Shown here in pieces: positions 6,673 through 13,819 of a DNA stretch of 33,885 nt; the first letter of the stretch is position 1, and the number at the start of each line of letters is the position of its first letter. Where the stretch lies: assembly GCA_910588535.1 (NCBI GenBank), contig CAJUOO010000034.1, forward strand, positions 1 to 33,885, read 5' to 3'. A model generated the notes under the pieces. That model was not told the DNA's origin, did no database searches, and saw only the letters and a list, made by a program, of their open reading frames with translations. Origin of the DNA: an uncultured Lachnospiraceae bacterium. Lineage in GTDB: Bacteria > Bacillota > Clostridia > Lachnospirales > Lachnospiraceae. The translations under genes and the position numbers were made by a program.

Positions 6673-7973
6673 ATCTCTTCCTTTTTATCGGTCACATGAA
6701 TAGAACGTAGAGCATTTTTTATATATGCCTTTATCTCTTCTAACTCCTCCTTTGTAGAAACTGCATAACCATATCTTGCTCTTTCATAGATCGACCGAAT
6801 ATCATCTGTGTTTTGCCCTTCCTTTCCTAAGCCTCCCTGTATACTATCAAGCAACTCCTTTGGCGTAAGTGCAGCGGGCACTGTCTCCTTCTTTTTATAA
6901 TATTTTTTTACATAACGGCGATATTCTCTGCGAATTTTATAATTAAATGAATCTTCCTTCTCTCCTGTCCTGTGAAAAAACTGTCTCTTGGGAAGTCGAA
7001 CAATCTCGCCCACCAAAAACTCCTTCTCATCTGCATTTTCCCTGCGGCCCGCATAATATCCCTTATACATGCGATACAATAGATATGTCACTCCGCCGAT
7101 CACGGCAGCAGCCACAACTATCACCACCGCAATCTCCAAAAAACCTTCAAGCGCCGTCCAAACGGTACCATTTGTTCTATTTTTCTTTAACCCCTTTAGG
7201 CTTTCAAGGATATCTGCACGAATCCCATTATCTCTATCTATTGTATCACCCTCCGGCGGATGAATAAAAGAAAGCAACCATATCACAAACTCCGCTAAAA
7301 AACCCAAAACCGGCAAAAGCAAAACCTCCAGATGCAGCATAGGTACTAAAAACATTCCCATCACAATCATAAGCAACAAAAGAATGACCATAATACGATT
7401 GACAATCACCATCTGCCCTGCAGGAAAATTTGCCACCTCCCGGTGCATCTTAATATAACATATCGTATTTGACAGAGATTCGTATGTAAGATTTAAAATA
7501 ATAAAGATAGATACTTCCCAATAGATATAACTTGCACATACAGTATATCCCATCGCCAGCGCTACAATATAGCAGATCAACAGAAGACTAACCAGTTTAA
7601 TGGAAGGGCTTTCTTTTATGCTCCCCACTTCCATAGTGCGTATTTGAAGGGAAATAATTGCTATCATTATTGTGCAAAATCCAATAATGGTCTTCTGACC
7701 AAAATCTTGTCCTACAAATACAATGGCGAAAAAAACTGGCAGATGAAATATAAGGCATAGAAAAAAAAGCTTCACAAACCTTCTCACAAGTGCCAGATAG
7801 AAAATAGGCAGAGCAAGCAACAACATATACCTATAAAATGTTGTCTGCTCTGTCCCATAAAACAAATTAATACCCAAACAGGCTGCTGCATGAAATATAA
7901 GAAATTGCTGCGCCAGCGCACAAACAGAAGCTGCCCTCTCACTCACCCTCAAAGAAACTCTACGCTCTTTCAT
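6669..7973 (-). CDS. multi-pass membrane protein with DUF4129-like C-terminus
   Basis: 434 aa. Residues about 20-240 contain seven or eight hydrophobic segments in a compact N-terminal membrane block, and one more lies at about 285-310. A basic cytoplasmic tail follows. Near its end TPKELL...IYERARYGYAVSTKEELEEIK resembles DUF4129, a domain usually next to transglutaminase-like and DUF58/MoxR genes. Those partners are absent; the only companion is the MATE pump, whose start overlaps this stop. The start at 7973 is chosen because GGGAG sits 5 nt upstream; that site is part of a hairpin repeat also seen before dinG. Function unknown. Confidence 0.75.
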   Translation of the reverse strand: MKERRVSLRVSERAASVCALAQQFLIFHAAACLGINLFYGTEQTTFYRYMLLLALPIFYLALVRRFVKLFFLCLIFHLPVFFAIVFVGQDFGQKTIIGFCTIMIAIISLQIRTMEVGSIKESPSIKLVSLLLICYIVALAMGYTVCASYIYWEVSIFIILNLTYESLSNTICYIKMHREVANFPAGQMVIVNRIMVILLLLMIVMGMFLVPMLHLEVLLLPVLGFLAEFVIWLLSFIHPPEGDTIDRDNGIRADILESLKGLKKNRTNGTVWTALEGFLEIAVVIVVAAAVIGGVTYLLYRMYKGYYAGRRENADEKEFLVGEIVRLPKRQFFHRTGEKEDSFNYKIRREYRRYVKKYYKKKETVPAALTPKELLDSIQGGLGKEGQNTDDIRSIYERARYGYAVSTKEELEEIKAYIKNALRSIHVTDKKEEI

Positions 7974-8292
7974 ACAAACTCCCATCCGCCTGCCTTAGCA
8001 GACATATTCTACTTTTATTTTACCTTCATGCGGAAAAAATACAATACTTCTGGGACGAACAGCAATAATATGGGACAAATAGAAAGGACAAACGCTTATG
8101 TTTTAAAGACTGCCTGTAGTCAAACTCCGCAGCAAGCTGATAAGCTTCCAACTTGCCATACAGCAAAGTTTTGTGATATCCGACTCTCGGCAGTCTCCAA
8201 TATACCCAAGCCAACCCCTAACTGATTATAAACAGTCACTTGATTTATTGTTCATTAGAATCGAGAGGAATACTAGGAATTTCGCTGTAATA
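7974..8292. other. 319-bp region without an intact gene
   Basis: The first 35 bp hold a copy of the short hairpin/GGGAG repeat. The rest shows one minus-strand frame at 8026-8214 (62 codons; contains KTLLYGKLEAYQLAAEFDYR) with no clear ribosome binding site. It reads like a fragment of a larger protein, but I cannot assign a family. No strong promoter was seen. Confidence 0.4.
7975..8009 (-). repeat. hairpin/Shine-Dalgarno repeat, copy before the DUF4129-like gene
   Basis: On the minus strand ATGTCTGCTAAGGCAGGCGG is followed by ATGGGAG and, 5 nt later, the start codon at 7973. The arms CTGC/GCAG form a small stem. It matches copies near 9306, 16105-16197, 16653, 22162 and 28545. Confidence 0.6.
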
Positions 8293-9165
8293 CTACGCCA
8301 ACGCGCCACTAAATATAAAGTAATAGCCAAGCACAATAATTCCAAGTGCGATACGATACCAGCCAAATACTTTAAAATCATGCTTTTTAATATAATCCAT
8401 CAAAAATCGTATCACCAAAACCGATACCAGAAATGCTGTCACCATGCCCACAAGCAGCACGGCAAGCTCTGTCGGCGTAAAATCAAAACCAAATTTTATC
8501 AGTTTCAGAAGGCTTGCGCCAAACATAACAGGTATCGCCAAAAAGAAAGTAAATTCTGCTGCCACCGTGCGGGATACACCAATTAACAGCGCGCCCAAAA
8601 TCGTTGCCCCCGACCGCGAAGTACCCGGAAAAATTGCAGCAATAAGCTGAAACAAGCCAATAACCAGAGCTGTCTGATAGCCAAGCTGCGAAAGCTGCTT
8701 TACCCTCACCCTCTTTCCTCTGTTTATATTCTCAATCCAGATAAATGCCACACCAAATACTATCAACGCCAAAGCTACCGCCACATAATGGTATAAATAT
8801 TTCTCGCACACCTCATCCAGCCCCAGAACAACAAAGATAATAGCTGGAATACATGCCACCACAATCTTAAACCACATATTCATTATATTCTTATCCACGC
8901 AAGACAAAAGACCAGATGATGTATATCCCCTTCCTCTCTTTGTGGTAAATGGAAAGATCTTTCCCCAGAACAATACCACTACGGCGAGAATAGCACCCAG
9001 CTGGATCACCACCTCAAACATGGAGAAAAATCCCTCTGACAAACCCTCAAATGAGACAAAATTCTCCAGTAAAATCATATGTCCTGTGCTGCTGATCGGA
9101 AGCCACTCTGTGATCCCCTCCACAATACCAAAAAGAATTGCCTTCAATATCTCTAAAAAATCCAT
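8293..9165 (-). CDS. uppP: undecaprenyl-diphosphatase (UppP/BacA)
   Basis: A 290-aa integral membrane enzyme that dephosphorylates undecaprenyl pyrophosphate to recycle the lipid carrier for peptidoglycan and other wall polymers; it also confers bacitracin tolerance. Both family signatures are present: GIVEGITEWLPISSTGHMIL at 13-32, with the conserved glutamates, and PGTSRSGATI at 180-189. There are about eight hydrophobic segments. The start at 9165 has AAGGGAG about 5 nt upstream; a 14-codon longer frame does not. It is monocistronic with a TAAAAT -10 box about 45 bp before the start, and it stands divergent from the DNA glycosylase across a palindromic element. Confidence 0.97.
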   Translation of the reverse strand: MDFLEILKAILFGIVEGITEWLPISSTGHMILLENFVSFEGLSEGFFSMFEVVIQLGAILAVVVLFWGKIFPFTTKRGRGYTSSGLLSCVDKNIMNMWFKIVVACIPAIIFVVLGLDEVCEKYLYHYVAVALALIVFGVAFIWIENINRGKRVRVKQLSQLGYQTALVIGLFQLIAAIFPGTSRSGATILGALLIGVSRTVAAEFTFFLAIPVMFGASLLKLIKFGFDFTPTELAVLLVGMVTAFLVSVLVIRFLMDYIKKHDFKVFGWYRIALGIIVLGYYFIFSGALA

Positions 9166-9302
9166 AATCTCTCCCTTCTTTGTATAAAAATAAAACCCTA
9201 TCTGCATATTTTACCAGACATGGGGAGAATAGGAAAGTAGTTTTTTTCTTAATCTTTTACAAAATAGGCAAAAATGTGGTATACTTTCTGTGGATCGATC
9301 AC

Positions 9303-9333
9303 ATTACCTTCCATCCGCGTGCTTTAGCAATAA
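9303..9333 (-). repeat. degenerate hairpin/GGAAG repeat
   Basis: On the minus strand TTGCTAAAGCACGCGG followed by ATGGAAGG matches the short repeat found before other genes here. No gene starts directly after it on that strand; uppP begins further left with its own site. Confidence 0.45.
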
Positions 9334-9367
9334 CTTAAGAATAACTTTTAGTAAAATTTATACTTTA

Positions 9368-9880
9368 TTTATTGTATCATTTTCTGGGAAGATCCGTCCA
9401 GCGAATTGTCTGTGGTTCTCCGTCACCCCGCTCCCGCTTAGTGAAAAACGCAGCGGACGCTAAGCTCGAAATTACCTCGCTAAGCGCCGGCGTTTTTCAA
9501 TAGGTTCCTTGAGAACCACAGGCAGTTCGCCGGGCTGTTTTTTCAGTTAGGAAAACACGTTTTCATTCTACTTGTATAGGATAAATAAATCATTTTATTG
9601 TCTTTATTAAAAGAATTTAACACTCTATAAATACAAGCAAAATTATAATAAATATAAAGTTGTAAGTATATAATGGATCACCGTTTACCTGAAATGTTCA
9701 GCAAAACAGTATAGCCCGTCTGCTATTTTCCTCAAGGAACCTATTGAAAAACGTCAGTACTTAGCGAGGTTTTTCACGAGCTTAGTATCTGTTACGTTTT
9801 TCACTAAGCGGGAGCGGGGTGACGGAGGAAAATAGCAGACGGGCTATACGGACCGTTTCCGAAAACGGTAAAAGAAATTA
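9368..9880. repeat. palindromic composite element, copy 2 (complete)
   Basis: Two hairpin units of about 140 bp, 9396-9535 and 9709-9849, lie in inverted orientation around a spacer of about 173 bp. The second unit has perfect 25-bp arms beginning GTATAGCCCGTCTGC; the first has near-perfect arms ending GCAGTTCGCCGGGC. Outer flanks (ATTGTATCATTTTCTGGG on the left, TTTCCGAAAACGGTAAAAG on the right) are inverted relatives of each other. Both hairpins share a core with GGAACCTATTGAAAAACG and CACTAAGCGGGAGCGGGGTG. There is no reading frame of note, so it is non-autonomous if mobile. It occupies the uppP-glycosylase intergenic space. A possible plus-strand promoter (TTTACA, 18 bp, TATACT) lies just to its left near 9256-9285. 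Confidence 0.85.
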
Positions 9881-9911
9881 TACCATCTCATTTAATAAAA
9901 AGGAGTTTAAT

Positions 9912-10391
9912 ATGGAATCATTATCTCACACACTTGGTCCTGTTTTTAATAAACATTCCCGCGTCCTGATCCTTGGGACTTTTCCCTCTGCAAAATCAAG
10001 GGAATCCCACTTTTTCTACGGTCATCCCCAAAATCGCTTCTGGAAGGTTCTCGCCACACTGACAAAGAGCTCTCTCCCCTCAACCATCGAGGAAAAGAAA
10101 GCTCTTCTGCTTCAAAACGGCATTGCCCTCTGGGATGTAATTCAAAGCTGTGATATTGAGGGCTCCAGCGACGTAAGCATCCGTAATGTTGTCCCTCATG
10201 ACATTACCCTCGTCACCGCAAATGCTCCTATTCTCCATATTTATGCTAATGGAAGCAAGGCATACGATCTATTTCACAAATACTGTGAAAATCCTTCAAA
10301 GCTTCCCATTACCAAGCTTCCCTCCACCAGCCCAGCCAATGCCTCCTATTCTTTAGAGCGCCTTATCAAAGCATGGAGCGTAATTCTTTAA
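9912..10391 (+). CDS. DNA-deoxyinosine/uracil-type glycosylase (UDG superfamily, HDG-like)
   Basis: A 159-aa member of the uracil-DNA glycosylase superfamily, closest in motifs to the family 6 hypoxanthine-DNA glycosylases that start base-excision repair by removing deaminated bases. Visible are LGTFPSAKSR at 21-30, FFYGHPQNRFW at 34-44 and LPSTSPANA at 136-144. The start at 9912 follows AAGGAG with 7 nt spacing. The frame stays open upstream to 9819 only because it reads into the palindromic element, so that extension is rejected. It is one of few plus-strand genes and is convergent with the secreted protein gene; the stops overlap by 4 bp. Its promoter must lie in or beyond the element. Confidence 0.88.
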   Translation: MESLSHTLGPVFNKHSRVLILGTFPSAKSRESHFFYGHPQNRFWKVLATLTKSSLPSTIEEKKALLLQNGIALWDVIQSCDIEGSSDVSIRNVVPHDITLVTANAPILHIYANGSKAYDLFHKYCENPSKLPITKLPSTSPANASYSLERLIKAWSVIL

Positions 10392-11320
10392 TGGCAATGT
10401 CCTCTGTGATGTCCATATCCTGAAGAATACCATCCACCGTGACAGCCGCCGCCATAATAATAAGACGGCTGTGTATAAGTAGGTGGATTATATGCAGGCG
10501 GCGTATAGACAGGCTGATTGTACACAGGTTGAGTCTGTGGATTTACAGCGGGTACATTACCTGTATTGTTCGCTCCTGCAACACTTTCTGTATTGCTCGT
10601 TATATCTGACTGAACAGGCGCAGACACTGCAGACGGAATGGTAAATATACTGTTTCCGCCATGACATGCCGCATGCATATTATAATAATCTCCACAGAAA
10701 GATGCACAAGGACGCCTCTGATCATCAAAAGTATAAACACAGACGCCATATTCATAAGTATCTGCTGCCAGCCCATTGATGGTGCAGGTATAGTGTGTAC
10801 CATCTGCAGATAAGTACATATCCTGCTCTGCCCAGTTATTAAATTCACCCTTTAACACTACCTTCATAGCATCTTCTGGCACCATGGAGACAGGATAATT
10901 AAAAGTAACAGAATCCCCATTGATAATCGGGCTCTTCACTGTGCCGGGCACAACAAGCTTGCTGCTCTGTCCGTCTATGCCATAGGTATCATTCTCTGGG
11001 TCCTCCGTCCAAACTCCATCTACAACAAAACGATACTGCCACACGCCGCTCGCCATATCTGCCGTTAATTCCCACGCACCCTCTTCGTTCTTTGTAAGCT
11101 TCCATGCTGGATCATTGACAGCATAACCGTTAAAATCTCCTCCAACATAGACATTTTTTGCGTTTTCATTTGTGTAGGTGAAGGTCACAATATGTCCTCC
11201 GTCTTCCTTTTCGCTCACCTCAGGAGCTGCCTCTGCCTTCACCGCCGTCATACTAATAAGAGCAGTCATCACAACAGACATAAGAAGTGTTGTGTACGAC
11301 CTTCTGCTCTTTCCTTTCAT
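10388..11320 (-). CDS. secreted protein with two E-set/CBM48-like domains
   Basis: 310 aa. A signal peptide covers about 1-31 (basic start, hydrophobic run, AEAAP cleavage region). Two immunoglobulin-like E-set domains similar to glycogen-binding CBM48 modules follow, at about 40-127 (KNVYVGGDFNGY...WQYRFVVDG) and 130-215 (MKVVLKGEFNNWAEQDMYL). A low-complexity linker rich in Thr, Asn and Pro leads to a tail of Pro-Tyr repeats and a Gly/His/Tyr-rich end (GGWYSSGYGHHRGHCH) that could bind metal or a surface. There is no catalytic domain. It lies 24 bp after aspartate kinase and has its own strong site (AAAGGAGATT). Binding of starch or glycogen-like glucans is inferred from the fold only. Confidence 0.75.
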   Translation of the reverse strand: MKGKSRRSYTTLLMSVVMTALISMTAVKAEAAPEVSEKEDGGHIVTFTYTNENAKNVYVGGDFNGYAVNDPAWKLTKNEEGAWELTADMASGVWQYRFVVDGVWTEDPENDTYGIDGQSSKLVVPGTVKSPIINGDSVTFNYPVSMVPEDAMKVVLKGEFNNWAEQDMYLSADGTHYTCTINGLAADTYEYGVCVYTFDDQRRPCASFCGDYYNMHAACHGGNSIFTIPSAVSAPVQSDITSNTESVAGANNTGNVPAVNPQTQPVYNQPVYTPPAYNPPTYTQPSYYYGGGCHGGWYSSGYGHHRGHCH

Positions 11321-11344
11321 CTATAATCTCCTTTCTGGCTGCTC

Positions 11345-12658
11345 CTAAAGCCTCGCTGTCACAAAAATATCATAAATTGCCTTAATAGCAGCCTCAAATT
11401 CCTCATCGTTTACACCAATTATTATATTCAGCTCGCTGGAGCCCTGATCAATCATTTTTACATTGACGCGCGCATGGGCAAGCGCAGAAAAGATTCTTCC
11501 CGCCGTTCCTCTGTTTGATTTCATTCCACGTCCCACAACAGCGATCAACGCCATATCTGATATAATCTCTATGCTGTCTGGCTGCACATTTCTGTGAAGT
11601 CCTGCAAGAATCTCCTGTTCCTTCTTCTCAAATTCTGACTGTTGGATAATCACGCCCATCGTATCGATACCAGATGGAACATGCTCGAAAGAAATACCAT
11701 TTTTCTCAAATACTTCTAGTACCTTTCTTCCAAACCCAAGCTCTGAGTTCATCATATCCTTCTCAATGCTTACGCTGGTAAAACCTCTTTTGCCCGCAAT
11801 TCCAGTAATTGTATATTCGGATTTCTTTGAAGTGCTCTCCACAATCATAGTTCCCATATCCTCTGGTGCATTAGTATTGCGAATATTGATGGGAATCCCC
11901 TCTTTTCTCACAGGGAAGATCGCATCCTCGTGAAGAACTGTGGCACCCATATATGACAGCTCTCTCAATTCTCTGTAAGTGATAGTGGTGATCACCGCCG
12001 GATCATCAATAATGCGTGGATCTGCGACAAGGAAACCGGATACATCCGTCCAATTTTCGTACAGATCTGCCCTTGCCGCTCTCGCCACAATCGAGCCTGT
12101 AATATCAGAGCCACCCCTTGAGAAGGTCTTGATGGTATCATTTGGCATAGAGCCATAGAATCCCGGAATTACAGCACATTCCACTGTACTCAAGCGCTCT
12201 GCCAAAATCTTGTTGGTCTTATCTGCGTCAAAATTTCCCTGCTCATCAAAGAAAATCACCTCCGCCGCATCGATAAATTCATAGCCAAGATAATTAGCCA
12301 GCACAATTCCATTTAAGTACTCACCGCGGGAAGCTGCATAATCGCGCCCTGCCTTTCCGATAAAGCATGCCTCCATCGTCTGGAATTCTTTCTCCAAGGA
12401 CAGATCAAGCTCCAGATCACGAATAATCTCATTATACCGCGCCTTAATCTCCTCCAGCTTTCTTCCAAAATCCGCTTTTTTAGATGAATAGCACTCATAG
12501 AGCAGATCTGTCACCTTCGAGTCCCCAGAAAATCGTTTTCCCGGCGCAGAAGGGACAATATATTTCCTTGCTTCATCTGCACGTATAATGTCTGCCACCT
12601 TTCGAAACTGCTCTGCATTCGCTAAAGAGCTCCCTCCAAACTTCACTACTTTTATCAT
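11345..12658 (-). CDS. lysC: aspartate kinase
   Basis: 437 aa. It phosphorylates L-aspartate in the first step toward lysine, threonine, methionine and diaminopimelate. The amino-acid kinase domain starts MIKVVKFGGSSLANAEQF; further motifs are FSRGGSDITGSIVA and TDVSGFLVADPRII. Two ACT-type regulatory modules follow from about residue 300 (GKRGFTSVSIEKDMMN; ALIAVVGRGMKSNRGTAG). The start has AAGG close upstream and GGAGG further off. A promoter with a 17-bp spacer lies at 12695-12723. Feedback inhibition is expected for the family, but the effector cannot be read from the sequence. Threonine synthase lies about 19 kb away. Confidence 0.95.
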   Translation of the reverse strand: MIKVVKFGGSSLANAEQFRKVADIIRADEARKYIVPSAPGKRFSGDSKVTDLLYECYSSKKADFGRKLEEIKARYNEIIRDLELDLSLEKEFQTMEACFIGKAGRDYAASRGEYLNGIVLANYLGYEFIDAAEVIFFDEQGNFDADKTNKILAERLSTVECAVIPGFYGSMPNDTIKTFSRGGSDITGSIVARAARADLYENWTDVSGFLVADPRIIDDPAVITTITYRELRELSYMGATVLHEDAIFPVRKEGIPINIRNTNAPEDMGTMIVESTSKKSEYTITGIAGKRGFTSVSIEKDMMNSELGFGRKVLEVFEKNGISFEHVPSGIDTMGVIIQQSEFEKKEQEILAGLHRNVQPDSIEIISDMALIAVVGRGMKSNRGTAGRIFSALAHARVNVKMIDQGSSELNIIIGVNDEEFEAAIKAIYDIFVTARL

Positions 12659-12694
12659 TGCCTTGCTTCCTCCAGTTTTTCAATCTTAGGCTTC

Positions 12695-12723
12695 ATTATA
12701 CCCATTCCGGCAAGAATTTTCAA
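12695..12723 (-). promoter_or_regulatory. promoter of aspartate kinase
   Basis: Minus-strand TTGAAA, 17-bp spacer and TATAAT, about 30 bp upstream of the start codon. Confidence 0.65.
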
Positions 12724-12770
12724 GTCTTTTATAAACATAACAGAAAGACAGCCAGTTCCTTTCCCTTTTC

Positions 12771-12980
12771 TCACAAAAGGTATACGGGCAGATCACTCTT
12801 AATATGAGAAACTACTTTAAATTTCTCTTCATGAATGGAGACACTTTCCTTTTCCGTTTCTTTTACTATTTCCTTGTTCTCTCCCTTTTCTGCTTCTGCT
12901 TTTCTCTCCTTCTCAGCTTTCTTCCTCTCAGCCTCCTGCGCCTTCACTGCTCTTGCAATGCTGCCTGCTCCTACTGCCAT
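12771..12980 (-). CDS. small charged protein coupled to ParA
   Basis: 69 aa. It starts inside the last codons of parA (10-bp overlap) and is served by a perfect AAGGAGGTAATT ribosome binding site, so it is very probably translated. Residues 1-14 are small and hydrophobic (MAVGAGSIARAVKA), 15-47 are a Lys/Glu-rich helix likely to form a coiled coil, and the end is hydrophobic (SDLPVYLL). It could be the DNA-binding or regulatory partner of the ATPase, as the second gene of parA operons often is, but no ParB or HTH motif is visible. Confidence 0.65.
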   Translation of the reverse strand: MAVGAGSIARAVKAQEAERKKAEKERKAEAEKGENKEIVKETEKESVSIHEEKFKVVSHIKSDLPVYLL

Positions 12981-13819
12981 AATTCAATTACCTCCTTTGT
13001 CAATTCCATATATTCCTTTGCACTTCTGCTGCTCTTTTTATATGCGCCCACCGGCTTTGAATTGTCCTGTGACCATTCTATAGTGCTATCCACACGAATA
13101 TAGGAAGAAAATACATGTACATCCTCCCCTGAATTTCTAAGTGTCTCCATCGTCTGCTTGACATAGCTCTTTCTCTCATCCACCTTAGTGACTGCAATAC
13201 CAAGCAAAGAAAGCTGTGGGGACATCTCCTTTACCGTATGTAAAAACTCAAACATATTTGCAAGCCCAAACAATCCCCATGGACTTGCCTCCACAGGTAT
13301 AATCAAACGATCGGACGCACATAGAATATTCATCACCCAGCCGCCCAGCGTCGGCGGGGAATCAATGAAAATATAATCATACTTTCCTGACTCTCTGGCG
13401 CCCGCAAGAAGCTTTTTTAAGATAAATTCCCTCTGCCACTTTGTAAACAGCTCATATTCTATCGAGCTCATCAACGTGGAGGAAGGAACCAGATCAATCC
13501 CCTCATAAGTCGTAGGCACAATAAAATCCATCAAATCCATCTGTTTCTTCATCGCATAATACAGATTCTTTTCTCCTTGTGCCATCGAGAGCACCTCATC
13601 CTCACTAAAATAAGACAAGGACAGATTAAGCTGCATGTCTCCATCCACCAGAAGAACCCTCTTTCCGAGCATCGCCATCCCATAGCCAATGTTTGCGCAT
13701 GTCGTTGATTTTCCGCTTCCGCCCTTGTTATTGGCAAAGCAGATTACTTTTGTCTCTCCCAGAAATCCCGCACCTCCTTTGTAATGTTCCTCACTGTAAT
13801 CCTTCTGATATCCGACCAT
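12971..13819 (-). CDS. ParA/Soj-family ATPase
   Basis: 282 aa if read from the ATG at 13819. It is a deviant Walker-A ATPase (FANNKGGSGKSTTCANIGYGM) with Walker B FIDSPPTLGG and the LLVDGDMQLN motif. Such ATPases move plasmids, chromosome regions or protein clusters on the nucleoid. The first 76 bp overlap the end of dinG. The ATG has a poor ribosome binding site, while AAAGGAGGTG lies 10 nt before a CTG codon at 13762 that would give the usual ParA start (GETKVICFANNKGG), 263 aa. The true start is therefore uncertain. It is co-transcribed with the helicase upstream and a small charged protein downstream. No parS-like repeats were recognised. Confidence 0.88.
   Translation of the reverse strand: MVGYQKDYSEEHYKGGAGFLGETKVICFANNKGGSGKSTTCANIGYGMAMLGKRVLLVDGDMQLNLSLSYFSEDEVLSMAQGEKNLYYAMKKQMDLMDFIVPTTYEGIDLVPSSTLMSSIEYELFTKWQREFILKKLLAGARESGKYDYIFIDSPPTLGGWVMNILCASDRLIIPVEASPWGLFGLANMFEFLHTVKEMSPQLSLLGIAVTKVDERKSYVKQTMETLRNSGEDVHVFSSYIRVDSTIEWSQDNSKPVGAYKKSSRSAKEYMELTKEVIELWQ

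Noticed and set aside
9368..9880. CRISPR array
   Set aside because: The repeats are hairpins with long, conserved, inverted spacing. There are no short direct repeats with unique spacers and no cas genes.
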